DNA from: Variovorax sp037204085
Lineage (GTDB): Bacteria; Pseudomonadota; Gammaproteobacteria; Burkholderiales; Burkholderiaceae_C
Length of the DNA stretch: 64,000 bases
Direction: 5' to 3'
NCBI RefSeq assembly: GCF_037204085.1
Contig: NZ_JBBCBW010000014.1
Coordinates: 73,303 to 137,302, forward strand
The translations under genes were made by a program, and so were the position numbers. Shown one piece after another: positions 47,093-56,593 of this stretch. Each line of letters starts with the position of its first letter. The first letter of the stretch is position 1. Under the pieces are notes generated by a model that made no database searches, was not told where the DNA came from, and was given only the letters and a program-made list of their open reading frames with translations.

Positions 47093-47329
47093 ATGACCCG
47101 TCCTCCCGAACAATCGCCCGTGAACATCGACCAGAACCGCGCCGTGGGGCAAGACAGTCCTGAAGAGGGAAGCGAAATCGGCCGCGAGGCGAACAAGCGC
47201 CATGGCTATCCGGGCTCGCGCGACATCGGCACCAACGCCTCGCAAAGCATGCAGGTGGGCGAGAAGCCGCCGCCCAGAGACGCGCCCAAGCCGCACAAAG
47301 GCGAGACCGATCCGGACAGGCGCCGCTAG
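47093..47329 (+). CDS. Small charged protein, unknown function
   Basis: The 78-residue product is hydrophilic and rich in Pro, Asp, Glu, Arg and Lys, probably disordered (ends PHKGETDPDRRR). A CAGGAG site seven bases before the ATG supports it. It resembles small stress-related soil-bacterial proteins, but I recognise no family. Confidence 0.6.
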   Translation: MTRPPEQSPVNIDQNRAVGQDSPEEGSEIGREANKRHGYPGSRDIGTNASQSMQVGEKPPPRDAPKPHKGETDPDRRR

Positions 47330-47350
47330 GGCGAGCCGGCGTCTGCGGGG

Positions 47351-48250
47351 CTAGCCGACCACGGCCTCCAGGAACTCGATCAGCGCCTTCGACGGATCGT
47401 CCCGCGCCAGCGGAATCATCTCGATGCCCCACTGCGCGAGCACGGCCTGCTGCACCTCGTTGGCCGAAGGCGAGAACAGATAGGAAACCGGCTGCGCCAC
47501 GTCGGGCACCGACTGCTTCCACAGCCGAGAGAGCTTGTAGAAAAGGTAGCGGATGTTCACGTCCGCCAGGCTGTACCCGATGAAGACCACCGAGCGCCCG
47601 AGCACGTCGGCGCGCAGCTTGATGTCCAGCGGCGACTCGAAGTCGAGCCGGGCGAAGTAGCTGCTTTCGTCGAGCACGATGGAGGCGTCGTCCTCCAGGT
47701 CGCCGTGGAACTTGATGATCTGCGTGACGCCCGGGTGCAGCTTGGCAAGGTCGGCAACGCTTACGATCTTGGTGTACTTCACCTTGTGGTGCTCGAAGGC
47801 GGTCTCCAGCCAGCGGTCGTAGTTGGTGGTGTAGATGATCGGGAAGCGGCCCTTGGCCAGCAGTTCGTGGATGCGCGAGCTTTCCACCCGGACGTCGCCG
47901 CGGTGCCATTCGCGGTCCATCCAGCTGCGCAGCGGGCCGATGCTGCCGTGCCGGAGGCGGAAGTACTCGGCCAGGGTGAGATAGCCGCCCTTGTCGCCGA
48001 AGGAGCGTGCATCGATGCCGAGCTCGCGTGCCATGTGCTCGATGAGCGCCGACCACGGCGGCAGGCCCAGCCCCATCGAGATGCCGGCGCCCACGAACAG
48101 CACCACCTTGCCGCGCCGATGCGCTTCGCGCAGCTGCGCGAGCTTTTCGTCGTCGGGCTTTTGCACTGCGGTGCGCGGCGGCGCGGCCCGTGGCTTCGAG
48201 CGTGGCTTGGAGCGCTTGGCGGTGCGTCGCGAAGGCGCGGTCGAACTCAT
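47351..48250 (-). CDS. Stand-alone SIR2-like NAD-binding protein
   Basis: The 299-residue protein begins with about 40 basic residues, then a SIR2-type fold: VLFVGAGISMGLGLPPWSALI (NAD loop), IIYTTNYDRWLE, the catalytic-type His in IIKFHGDLEDDAS and FIGYSLADVNIR. The domain class is the one used as NADase in phage defence systems such as Thoeris and DSR. Here it is alone, with no second effector or sensor subunit adjacent. It may be a deacylase, a solitary defence protein or a remnant. Confidence 0.85.
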   Translation of the reverse strand: MSSTAPSRRTAKRSKPRSKPRAAPPRTAVQKPDDEKLAQLREAHRRGKVVLFVGAGISMGLGLPPWSALIEHMARELGIDARSFGDKGGYLTLAEYFRLRHGSIGPLRSWMDREWHRGDVRVESSRIHELLAKGRFPIIYTTNYDRWLETAFEHHKVKYTKIVSVADLAKLHPGVTQIIKFHGDLEDDASIVLDESSYFARLDFESPLDIKLRADVLGRSVVFIGYSLADVNIRYLFYKLSRLWKQSVPDVAQPVSYLFSPSANEVQQAVLAQWGIEMIPLARDDPSKALIEFLEAVVG

Positions 48251-48409
48251 GGAAAGCAATGCGTTGTGAATGGCTCGTGCAGCATGCCCGTGCGGAGCGC
48301 CGCCGCCTGTGGGCGCTATCCGACGGGGCCTGTGGGCGTCTGCTGGCGCGGTGCCTTTGCATGCAGCAGATGCTTGTGCCGTGTTCCACTTTTTACGGGG
48401 CAGACAGGC

Positions 48410-48667
48410 ATGAACAAGGATTCGGTCAAGCAGATCCGGCCCGGCGCATTCTCGGAGTCGGTCGCGGGCGAAGAAGACCCGGGCGCATCGGTGGACCTGG
48501 TGCAGCCCCCGCCCATGCAGCCCGGCGACGAGGCGCCGCGCGGCGTGCCGGGAACCGGCGAAACAGTGTGCCGGCTGTGCGGCGGCAGCGGGCGCAGCAA
48601 GGGCGGCGAAACCTGCCCTGAGCGCGGCGGCACGGGCAAGGTGAACGTGGGCGTTGGTGGCGGCTGA
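48410..48667 (+). CDS. Small zinc-finger-like protein (DnaJ-type Cys motif)
   Basis: The 85-residue product ends in CRLCGGSGRSKGGETCPERG, which resembles half of a DnaJ CxxCxGxG zinc centre, but the last expected Cys is replaced (CPERGG). The first 50 residues are acidic and probably disordered. There is no clear ribosome site; the start is uncertain. It may bind metal or be a small stress protein. Confidence 0.6.
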   Translation: MNKDSVKQIRPGAFSESVAGEEDPGASVDLVQPPPMQPGDEAPRGVPGTGETVCRLCGGSGRSKGGETCPERGGTGKVNVGVGGG

Positions 48668-48684
48668 GCTTGCGGCGCAGCGCT

Positions 48685-50100
48685 TCACCCGCTGCGATCG
48701 TCCGGCGCCAGGCGCGCCACCCATGAACCGATGCGCCCCCGGGAATAAGCCAGTGCGTGATAGAGCGACAGCGCGCCACGCGCCCAGCGCACGTAGAGCG
48801 AACGGCGGCCCGCCCATCGTGCGGCCGCGAACAGCCGCCTGCTCCAGCGCGTGATGGCGGCGCGCATGCGGTAGATGAGCTTGCGGCGCCAAGGCAACGC
48901 CCGGCCGGGGGGCACCCGCTTGACCGGTTGCAGGCCGCGCCGCCGCCAGCTGAGCCGGTAGGCCAGGCCTTCGCGGCGCTGGCGAAAGCCCGCTGCCTGG
49001 GTTTGCGCGAGAAACGCCGCATCGACAGGGGCCAGTTTCAGGCGCCCCTCCGCCATGGCGTTGGCGACGAGCTCGTGCAGCACCGGCGAACGGACGATCA
49101 CCACGTTGGTTCCGCGTCCGTCCGACGCGTAGGGCTCCACCCATGCGTCGCCGAAGGAGATGTCCGCCGTTTCTGAAACCACGTCGTCGCAGAAATTGCA
49201 GGCCTCGTTCTGGAAGAACCCCGATCCCCAGTCGCCCTCCGCCAGGTGGAACCAGTCGCGCTGCACGCTGCGGCCGTCGCGCAGCACGAACTGCGCGGTG
49301 TACCAGTTGGCGGGCCGCCGCTCGTCTTTCAGCCGGTATTCCACGCTGCGGATGTCTTCGACGTTCACGCCCATCTGGTAGGCGAAGCTCTCGATCAGGC
49401 GCGCGCTTTTCATGTGGCCGCAAAACAGGCCCAGCGTGAACGCAATGCGCTCGCGCATCAGCGGGTCTTCGCGCCGCAGCAGCTGCACGGCCTTGATGAA
49501 GCAGGGCACGCCGACCACGGCATAGCGGCCAGGAACGGCGCGAATCGTCTCGAGCACCTCCGACATTTCCACCGGGTAGTAGCGCGACTTGGCGCCGGTG
49601 CCGATCTCCTCGGGCGTGCGCGAGAGGCCGTAGCGAAAGAAGCGGTCGCCGCCCGCGGGCAGCACATGGGCCACCGCATCCACCAGCCTGGCGCGCAGCA
49701 GCTCCGCAGCGGTCCAGCTGACCATGCCGCCGGAACTGCCTTGCGCGCGAAAGTTTTGTTCGTCGGCATGCCCCACGTAGGCGCCGTCGAAGCGGCCCAC
49801 GAGCAGGTCGTCATGAACGGCAGCGGGGAACAGGTTGGCCGCGAGCTCGGTTTCATTGCGCGCTGCCGGAGAGAAAGGGCATGTGCGCGAGAAGGCAGCG
49901 GGGCCCTGACGCAGCCATGCCGCGGGGCCCTGGGGCTTGAGTTCGCCGTGCCCATCGAGCCGCATGCGGGGCGCTTCGCCGTCCACCGCGAAGGCAGCGG
50001 GCTGCTCGCTGCGCGACTGCGCGACGCAGCTGCCGCACCCGATGCAAAGGCCGGAGCGCACGATGCTGCCGGGCGTCAGCAGCGGCCGCGGCTCATGCAT
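48685..50100 (-). CDS. Coenzyme F420 hydrogenase/dehydrogenase beta-subunit-like protein
   Basis: The 471-residue protein has an N-terminal Fe-S-type cluster motif (CIGCGSC) and a second Cys in SRTCPFSP; the core has AQGSSGGMVSWTAAELLRA, VVGVPCFIKAVQLL and LGLFCGHMKSA, which are marks of the FrhB family. The C-terminal 90 residues are strongly basic. It is coupled to the polysaccharide pyruvyltransferase gene upstream by eight bases of overlap. The same pair appears in polysaccharide loci of other bacteria, so a sugar-modifying redox role is likely (inference). Confidence 0.88.
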   Translation of the reverse strand: MHEPRPLLTPGSIVRSGLCIGCGSCVAQSRSEQPAAFAVDGEAPRMRLDGHGELKPQGPAAWLRQGPAAFSRTCPFSPAARNETELAANLFPAAVHDDLLVGRFDGAYVGHADEQNFRAQGSSGGMVSWTAAELLRARLVDAVAHVLPAGGDRFFRYGLSRTPEEIGTGAKSRYYPVEMSEVLETIRAVPGRYAVVGVPCFIKAVQLLRREDPLMRERIAFTLGLFCGHMKSARLIESFAYQMGVNVEDIRSVEYRLKDERRPANWYTAQFVLRDGRSVQRDWFHLAEGDWGSGFFQNEACNFCDDVVSETADISFGDAWVEPYASDGRGTNVVIVRSPVLHELVANAMAEGRLKLAPVDAAFLAQTQAAGFRQRREGLAYRLSWRRRGLQPVKRVPPGRALPWRRKLIYRMRAAITRWSRRLFAAARWAGRRSLYVRWARGALSLYHALAYSRGRIGSWVARLAPDDRSG

Positions 50101-51202
50101 GGGCGCGCTCCCGTGCGAGGACATCCAGTTCTTCCTGCAGCGCGTGGTGGAGGTAGCTTGCCGACGAAGCGCGCAGGGCCGCAATGCGCGCCTCCACCGA
50201 AGACGCGAGAGCTTCGGACAACACCGCGTCACAGTGCGAAGCCGGCGTACCTGCATCCGCCAGATGGTGCTGCGCGCCCAGCGCAAAGAGCAAATCGTGG
50301 ATCTTGATCGCGCGGTAGGCCGAGTTTTCGCACAGAAAGGGCTTGCGGTTTCGCAGCGCGAAGACGCAGCCGTGAAAGAAGTTGGTCGCCACCGCGTCCG
50401 CGTCGGCCATGAAGCGGGCGAAGTCTTCGGGACCGGCGGTGAGCCACTGGGTATCGGCCCAGTCGTTGCGGTAGCCGATGCTCACCAGGCGCATGTTGCG
50501 CTTGCGTGCCCACTCGCGCATGCGCGTCGCGAACCAGTCGCTGAAGTTGTGGCCATACACGGCCACGTGGCGCGGCGCCTGCCCGCTCTTGCGGGGCCGC
50601 TCGCCGGATTCCGGCGGCGGTGCGAATTGCAGGCAAGGGTCGAGCACCAGTTCGGGCGTGTGGCCCAGTGCCTTGCCCAGCAGCGCGCGAGAGTTGGCAT
50701 CGCGCACCGACACGCTCTGAAAGTTGTGCAGCATGCTTGCCCACTGTTGCGGCAAACCTTGCCCCGCCGGGTAGCTGCCGAAGCTTGCCGCATACGCAAC
50801 GAGCCGCTTGGCACGGATCCGTTCGCCGAAGAAAAGCGGGCAGCGCCCATACCAGGGATGGGCAAGGTTCCACACCTCGTCGCTGCCGACCACCACGGCG
50901 TCGAATGCCTCCGCGCCCTGCGGGTTCTCCAGCGCAAACGGGCGCGAGAGCGGGAGCGAGGCGATCGATGCCAGGAACTTGCGCGTCTTGTGCGCATAGA
51001 GCTTGCGGTCCGCGGGAGGAACCGGGGTGGGCAGCACCGGCTGAAGGGCGCAGCGCCACTCGGCCATGTTCACGCGGTGCGAGTGATGGTCGAGCAGCAC
51101 GGCGCGGTGGCCCATGTTTCGAAGCGCTTGCACCAGCAGGCGCGCCTGCCAGTAGGAGCCGTAGTTGATGCAGCGATGAAAGGTGAGCACGCCGATGTTC
51201 AT
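50093..51202 (-). CDS. Polysaccharide pyruvyltransferase-family protein
   Basis: The 369-residue protein starts at ATG 51202 (IGVLTFHRCINYGSYWQARL, the family's N-terminal sequence). Characteristic segments are VVGSDEVWNLAHPWY and a later ATNFFHGCVFALRNRKPFL. Such enzymes add pyruvyl ketals to sugars of exopolysaccharide. An in-frame start at 51298 would add a disordered leader. It overlaps the FrhB-type gene and does not sit within the 22-32 kb glycan operon, so it may modify another polymer. Confidence 0.88.
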   Translation of the reverse strand: MNIGVLTFHRCINYGSYWQARLLVQALRNMGHRAVLLDHHSHRVNMAEWRCALQPVLPTPVPPADRKLYAHKTRKFLASIASLPLSRPFALENPQGAEAFDAVVVGSDEVWNLAHPWYGRCPLFFGERIRAKRLVAYAASFGSYPAGQGLPQQWASMLHNFQSVSVRDANSRALLGKALGHTPELVLDPCLQFAPPPESGERPRKSGQAPRHVAVYGHNFSDWFATRMREWARKRNMRLVSIGYRNDWADTQWLTAGPEDFARFMADADAVATNFFHGCVFALRNRKPFLCENSAYRAIKIHDLLFALGAQHHLADAGTPASHCDAVLSEALASSVEARIAALRASSASYLHHALQEELDVLARERAHA

Positions 51203-51387
51203 CGGCTGCGCTGCGGAGCGCGCGGACGAATGCGGTGCCAAATGCGCGGACGAACGCGCGGACGAGTCGAATGCGAGGGTGAGGGCGGGCGGTTGCATCG
51301 CTCCGACGCTAGGCATGGCACCGCGGGCGATGCGTCGGACGACGTGCCGTCGGCCGGTGCGCGCACCCTATGGCGATGGCAATCGTC

Positions 51388-52167
51388 CTACTTGCCGGGG
51401 GGCGGTGCCCCGTGCGCGCCATGCGGCCCGCTGCCGGTGGGGTCCGCAAGCTGCACCGCCTTGCCTTTTTGCCAGCTGTCCGCGCCTTCGGCGATGGCAG
51501 GTGCGGGAATGTCTTCGCGGTTCTTTTTCTTCTCGGCGGAATCGACGCCGAAGCGCTTGTCGCGCTGCGCCACCATGTCGGCGTTGGCTTGCCCGTCGGC
51601 GGTGAATCCCATCATGAGCTGCGGCACGCCGGTAGGGAGTTCCTTGTGCATGTCGGTGTGCCAGGTGTGAAAGGTCTTGCCGTAGGTGCCGATGAGCTTT
51701 TTCATGAGCTCGTGTTCGGCGGCCTGCGGAATGCCGGGCGCGATGAGCTGGCCGGACTTCACCTCGTGCACATGGCTGTGCCACAAGGCCTTTTCTTGCG
51801 GCGGCAGCGACTTGAAGAGTCGCTCGCTCACGATGTATTCGACGCCCATGATTCTCGCGTTCTTCACATTGCCGTCGTAGATCACGCACTGGATCAGCTC
51901 TTCGTTCAGCACCGAGCAGTAGTGGTGCGCTTCCATCTGGGCCTGCATGTTGCCGCTGTAGAAATGAAAGCCGTCCAGGTAGGCGTTCAACGCATCGAGC
52001 GGCGGCTTGTCCTGCAGGGCGGCGGCACCGGCTTCGAGCGTGGCGGTTTTCGCGCTCTTGCCGGCACCCGGCGAATCGACGCTGGAACCGGTGTTGCTGC
52101 CGCCGCACGCCGTGAGCAGCGCGCCAAAGGCAAGCGGAAGGAGACATCGCAAAGGCATGGCTTGCAT
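51388..52167 (-). CDS. DUF1264 (oil-body-associated-like) lipoprotein
   Basis: The 259-residue product has a lipoprotein signal with Cys21 in LLTACGG, then a DUF1264 domain: FHFYSGNMQAQMEAHHYCS, then a region with GVEYIVSERLFKSLPPQEKA and HSHVHEVKSGQL. The plant homologues are oil-body-associated proteins; bacterial function is unknown. An in-frame ATG at 52158 would also give a lipoprotein signal. The C-terminus is Gly/Pro/His-rich. Confidence 0.88.
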   Translation of the reverse strand: MQAMPLRCLLPLAFGALLTACGGSNTGSSVDSPGAGKSAKTATLEAGAAALQDKPPLDALNAYLDGFHFYSGNMQAQMEAHHYCSVLNEELIQCVIYDGNVKNARIMGVEYIVSERLFKSLPPQEKALWHSHVHEVKSGQLIAPGIPQAAEHELMKKLIGTYGKTFHTWHTDMHKELPTGVPQLMMGFTADGQANADMVAQRDKRFGVDSAEKKKNREDIPAPAIAEGADSWQKGKAVQLADPTGSGPHGAHGAPPPGK

Positions 52168-52432
52168 GGTGGGTTCTCGATAAGGAGAAGAGAAAACCGC
52201 GACCATGCGCCGCAGGCGTCCGGCGGCGGCAAGATGCAGCCGACGCGGTGTGTAGGAACAGCGCGAAAACCCTGCCACCTGCACGCTTGGCCGGCCCGCA
52301 CGCCGCAAACCGCGAAAATCAGGGAAAAAACCGACCGCAAACCCGGAATATGGCGGCCGCAAGGGGCAGAATTTCGGGATCGAATGCCGCGCGCGGCAGG
52401 CTCCGGGGCGCTGGCCCCGCAATGACCTTTCA

Positions 52433-55400
52433 ATGCCCAAATCGAATCCGCCTTCGCCTTCTTCCGCCGATGAACGCAAGCTCACGCCCAGCACGCTGAG
52501 TTTTCCCGTCATCGGCATTGGCGCCTCCGCGGGCGGGCTGGAGGCGTTGATACGCTTCTTCGAGCAGATGCCGGCCGATGCGGGCATGGCGTTCGTCGTC
52601 ATCCTGCACCTGTCGCCCCGGCACGAGAGCAATGCGGCCGAGATACTGCAGCGCTCCACGCAAATGCCGGTGATGCAGGTCACGCAGCCGGTGCCGGTCG
52701 AGGCGGACCATGTGTACGTGATTCCGCCCGGCGTCGAACTGACCATGAACGACGGCTACCTGCAGGCCGCGCCCAGCGAGCGGGTGAAGGGCCAGCACCT
52801 GGCCGTGGACGTGTTCTTTCGCACCATGGCCGAAGTGCACAAGGAGCGGGCCGTCTGCATCGTGATGTCGGGCACCGGAAGCGACGGCGCGGTGGGGCTC
52901 ACGCGCGTGAAGGAGCACGGCGGCATTGCGATGGCGCAGTCGCCCGAAGACGCGGCGCACGACGGCATGCCGCGCGCCGCCATTGCTACCGGCATGGTCG
53001 ACATCGTGCTGCCCGCGGCCGAGATGGGCGAACACCTGGTCGAGCATTGGCTCAACGCGCAGCGCATTCGCATGCCCTACGGCGGGCAGGCGGAACTCCT
53101 TCATGAGACCGACACGGGCGAAGCGGCCAAGCGGGCAGAAAAAGCGCTGCAGGAAATCATGGGCCTGTTGCGCACCTACACGCGGCACGACTTTCGGCAC
53201 TACAAGCGCGCGACGGTGCTACGCCGCATCGAGCGCCGGCTGCAGGTGAACCGACTGGCCGATCTGCCGGCGTACCGCAACTTTTTGCACGACCATCCCG
53301 AAGAGGCGGTGCCGCTGCTGCAGGACATGCTCATCAGCGTGACCAATTTCTTTCGGGACCCCGGAGCCTTCGAGGCGCTCGAGCTCGATGCGCTTCCCAG
53401 GCTGATCGAGGCCAGGCAGCCGGGCGAGCAGGTGCGCGCCTGGGTGGCGGGCTGCGCCACCGGCGAGGAGGCCTATTCGCTGAGCATTTTGCTGCGCGAG
53501 CAGATCGACAAGCAGGCCAAGCCGCTCGACATACAGATCTTTGCCACCGACATCGACGGGCGGGCGATTGCCACGGCGCGCAGGGGGCTCTACGCGCAGG
53601 GCATTGCCGAAGACATCTCGGCGTCGCGGCTGCAGCAGTTCTTCGTGCCCGAGCAGGACCAGTACCGCGTGACGACTTCGGTGCGCGAGCCGGTGCTTTT
53701 TGCGCTTCACAACCTGCTGCGCGACCCGCCGTTCTCGCGGCTGGACATCATCTGCTGCCGCAACCTGCTGATCTACCTGGACCGTGCGGCGCAAGCCCAT
53801 GTGCTGGAGATGTTCCGCATTGCGCTGCGGCCGGGTGGCTACCTGTTCCTGGGCACTTCGGAATCGATCGATGCGGTGGGCAGCCTGTTCACCGCAGTCG
53901 ACAAGAAGAACCGCATCTACCGCGCGAACCCCGAATTGCCGACCGGGCGCCACATGCCGCTCATCAGCGATACGCCGTTCAAGGCGGGCTCGCCCGACCC
54001 ACTGGAAGCACTGCGCTCGCCCAAGCGCCCCGAACGCCTGAGCTTTGCCGAACTGCACCAGCGCGCGCTCGAGCAGTTCTCGCCGCCGAGCGTGCTGATC
54101 AACAGCGAGCACGAGGTGCTGCACCTGTCCAGCGGTGTCGGCCGCTTTCTGGAGCGCGCCGGGGGCGAGCCGTCGAACAATCTGCTGAACAACGTGCGGC
54201 CCGACCTGCGGCTGGAACTGCGCACCGCGCTCTTCAAGGCCGCGCAAACCTCGCGCAGCGTGGAAACGCGGCTGGTGCAGAGCCGGGGCGACGGGCGGCA
54301 GGTGTTCCTGAACATCACGGTGCGCCCGCTGCAGCAGAAGGAAAACGAAAAAGAAGGCTCGCCGCAACTCACGCTGGTGGTGTTCGACGAGGTGGAAGAC
54401 AGCATGCGCCCGGAAGGCGGCGAGCCGGCCGACGCGGCGCGCGAGCTGCTCATCGGCCAGATGGAAGACCAGATCCGCCAGCTCAAGCTGCATCTGCAGG
54501 AAACCATCGAAGGCGCCGAAACCTCGACCGAGGAACTGAAGGCCTCCAACGAGGAACTGCAGGCCATCAACGAAGAGCTTCGCTCCGCCACCGAAGAGCT
54601 CGAGACCAGCAAGGAAGAGTTGCAGTCGATGAACGAGGAGCTCGTGACGGTGAACTTCGAGCTCAAGATGAAGGTGGAAGAGCGCGGCCACATCAACGAC
54701 GACCTGCAGAACCTCATCACTTCGTCGGAGATTGCCACGGTGTTCGTGAGCCGGGGCATGCACATCAAGCGCTATACGCCGCATGCGAGCAAGCTGTTCA
54801 ACCTGATTCCGTCGGACCTGGGGCGTTCGCTGTTCGACATCACGAGCCGGCTCAACTACCCGGAGCTTGCGGAAGACACGGCCTCGGCCTTCAAGGACCT
54901 GCGCATTACCGAGCGGCACGTGACCAGCGTGGACGGGCGGCATTTCATGGCGCGAATACTCCCGTACCGCACGGCGGAAGACAAGATCGAAGGCGCGATC
55001 CTGAACTTCTTCGACATTACCGAGCTGCGCGCCGCGGAAGAGAGAGTGCGCGCGGGCGAAGAGCGGTTGCGCATGGTGGCCGCAACCACGCGCGACTTTG
55101 CCATCGTCACCTGCGACGACCAGGGCCAGATCACCACTTGGAACGCCGGCGCCCAGCGCATCTTCGGCTACAGCGAGGAAGAGATGATCGGCCGGCCGCT
55201 GGCGGTGATCTTCACCGCCGAAGACCAGGCCAACGGCGTGCCCGAGCGCGAGATGCGCCGCGCGGTGGAGCTGGGCCGGGCCGAAGACGAGCGCTGGCAC
55301 CAGCGCAAGGACGGCAGCCGCTTTTTCTGCAGCGGCGTGACCACGCCGATGGAGCCCGCCGCGGGCGGTGGCTTTGCCAAGATTGCGCGCGACATGACGG

Positions 55401-56572
55401 GCACCAAGCAGCATGAGCTCGCGCAGGAGCACCGACTCTTCAAGGAGAAGAAGGCCAGCCTCAGCGCGCAGGCGGCCAACGAGCTGAAGGACAAGTTTCT
55501 TGCGGTGATGTCGCACGAACTGAAGCAGCCGCTCAACCTCATCCAGATGAACGCCGAGCTGCTGATGCACATGCCGGCCACCGCGGAGGTGCCGGCGGTG
55601 CGGCGGCTGGGCGAAACCATCAAGCGCGCCGTGGCCAGCCAGACGCGCATCATCAACGACCTGCTCGACCTTTCGCGCATTCGCACCGGCAAGCTGCGGC
55701 TGAACCGCGTGCCCGTGGACCTGGGCGAGTTGGTGCAGACCACGGCACATGCCGCAGTGAACGACGTGGCCGGCAAGAAGCTGGCGCTGGATTCGAACTG
55801 CGAGGCCGGCGTGCTGTGCAACGGCGACCGCATACGCATGGAGCAGATCGTGTGGAACCTGCTCAGCAACGCCGTGAAGTTCACGCCCGACGGTGGCAGC
55901 ATCATGGTGCGCGTCACCGCCGACGAGAGCTTCGGCAAGCTGATCGTGGCCGACAGCGGCTGCGGCATTGCGCCGGAGTTTCTGCCGCATGTGTTCGGCA
56001 TGTTCAACCAGGCCAGCAGCGACGCGACGCCTCCCAATGGCGGCCTGGGCATCGGCCTGGCGCTGGTGCATGAACTGACGCGGGCCCATGGTGGCCGCGT
56101 CGAAGTGCATTCACCGGGGCTGGGCCTGGGGGCCGAGTTCAGCGTGTGGCTGCCCCGCGTGGGGGCGGCGGTAGAAGCGGTGATCGAAAAAGCCCCGGCC
56201 GAAGTGAGCCTGCGCGGCTGGCGCGTGCTCGCGGTGGACGACTATGCCGACGCGCTGGCTCCGTTTGCCGAGGTGCTGAGGCTCGAGGGCGCGATTGTCG
56301 ATATTGCGCCAAGCGCAAAAAAGGGCCTGGAGCTGCTCGAATCGAATGCCTACGACCTGCTGGTGTCCGACCTCGGCATGCCCGAGATGGACGGCTACCA
56401 GTTCATAGCCGAAGTTCGGCGTCGGCCGGAGACGCGCGAGCTGCGCTCCATTGCCATGTCCGGCTTTGGCCGGCGCGCCGATGCACGCCGCGCGCTGGAG
56501 GCTGGGTTCAATGCGCACTTGCCCAAGCCCGCGTCCATCGACGAACTCAAGGCGGCCATCGGCAAGCTGTGA
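52433..56572 (+). CDS. CheB-CheR-PAS-histidine kinase-receiver fusion (second copy)
   Basis: The 1379-residue protein has the same order as the gene at 38490: CheB (about 22-205; GIGASAGGLEAL, GTGSDGAVG), CheR (about 225-485; WVAGCATGEEAYSLSI), a PAS-like segment, a Glu/Leu-rich coiled coil (about 690-760), two PAS domains, HisKA (SHELKQP with His near 1027), an ATPase domain (LLSNAVKFT, DSGCGIAPEF, GLGIGLALV) and a receiver (Asp near 1313; SDLGMPEMDGYQ). It has one PAS fewer than its paralogue. The HisKA box has KQP in place of the usual RNP. It begins at ATG 52433. Confidence 0.93.
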   Translation: MPKSNPPSPSSADERKLTPSTLSFPVIGIGASAGGLEALIRFFEQMPADAGMAFVVILHLSPRHESNAAEILQRSTQMPVMQVTQPVPVEADHVYVIPPGVELTMNDGYLQAAPSERVKGQHLAVDVFFRTMAEVHKERAVCIVMSGTGSDGAVGLTRVKEHGGIAMAQSPEDAAHDGMPRAAIATGMVDIVLPAAEMGEHLVEHWLNAQRIRMPYGGQAELLHETDTGEAAKRAEKALQEIMGLLRTYTRHDFRHYKRATVLRRIERRLQVNRLADLPAYRNFLHDHPEEAVPLLQDMLISVTNFFRDPGAFEALELDALPRLIEARQPGEQVRAWVAGCATGEEAYSLSILLREQIDKQAKPLDIQIFATDIDGRAIATARRGLYAQGIAEDISASRLQQFFVPEQDQYRVTTSVREPVLFALHNLLRDPPFSRLDIICCRNLLIYLDRAAQAHVLEMFRIALRPGGYLFLGTSESIDAVGSLFTAVDKKNRIYRANPELPTGRHMPLISDTPFKAGSPDPLEALRSPKRPERLSFAELHQRALEQFSPPSVLINSEHEVLHLSSGVGRFLERAGGEPSNNLLNNVRPDLRLELRTALFKAAQTSRSVETRLVQSRGDGRQVFLNITVRPLQQKENEKEGSPQLTLVVFDEVEDSMRPEGGEPADAARELLIGQMEDQIRQLKLHLQETIEGAETSTEELKASNEELQAINEELRSATEELETSKEELQSMNEELVTVNFELKMKVEERGHINDDLQNLITSSEIATVFVSRGMHIKRYTPHASKLFNLIPSDLGRSLFDITSRLNYPELAEDTASAFKDLRITERHVTSVDGRHFMARILPYRTAEDKIEGAILNFFDITELRAAEERVRAGEERLRMVAATTRDFAIVTCDDQGQITTWNAGAQRIFGYSEEEMIGRPLAVIFTAEDQANGVPEREMRRAVELGRAEDERWHQRKDGSRFFCSGVTTPMEPAAGGGFAKIARDMTGTKQHELAQEHRLFKEKKASLSAQAANELKDKFLAVMSHELKQPLNLIQMNAELLMHMPATAEVPAVRRLGETIKRAVASQTRIINDLLDLSRIRTGKLRLNRVPVDLGELVQTTAHAAVNDVAGKKLALDSNCEAGVLCNGDRIRMEQIVWNLLSNAVKFTPDGGSIMVRVTADESFGKLIVADSGCGIAPEFLPHVFGMFNQASSDATPPNGGLGIGLALVHELTRAHGGRVEVHSPGLGLGAEFSVWLPRVGAAVEAVIEKAPAEVSLRGWRVLAVDDYADALAPFAEVLRLEGAIVDIAPSAKKGLELLESNAYDLLVSDLGMPEMDGYQFIAEVRRRPETRELRSIAMSGFGRRADARRALEAGFNAHLPKPASIDELKAAIGKL

Positions 56573-56593
56573 GCGTTTGCGTGTGTGTGCGGC

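Noticed and set aside
53219..56110. 963-codon leftward open frame opposite the second CheB-CheR-kinase gene
   Set aside because: Same reason: the plus strand encodes clear CheR, PAS and kinase domains across all of it.
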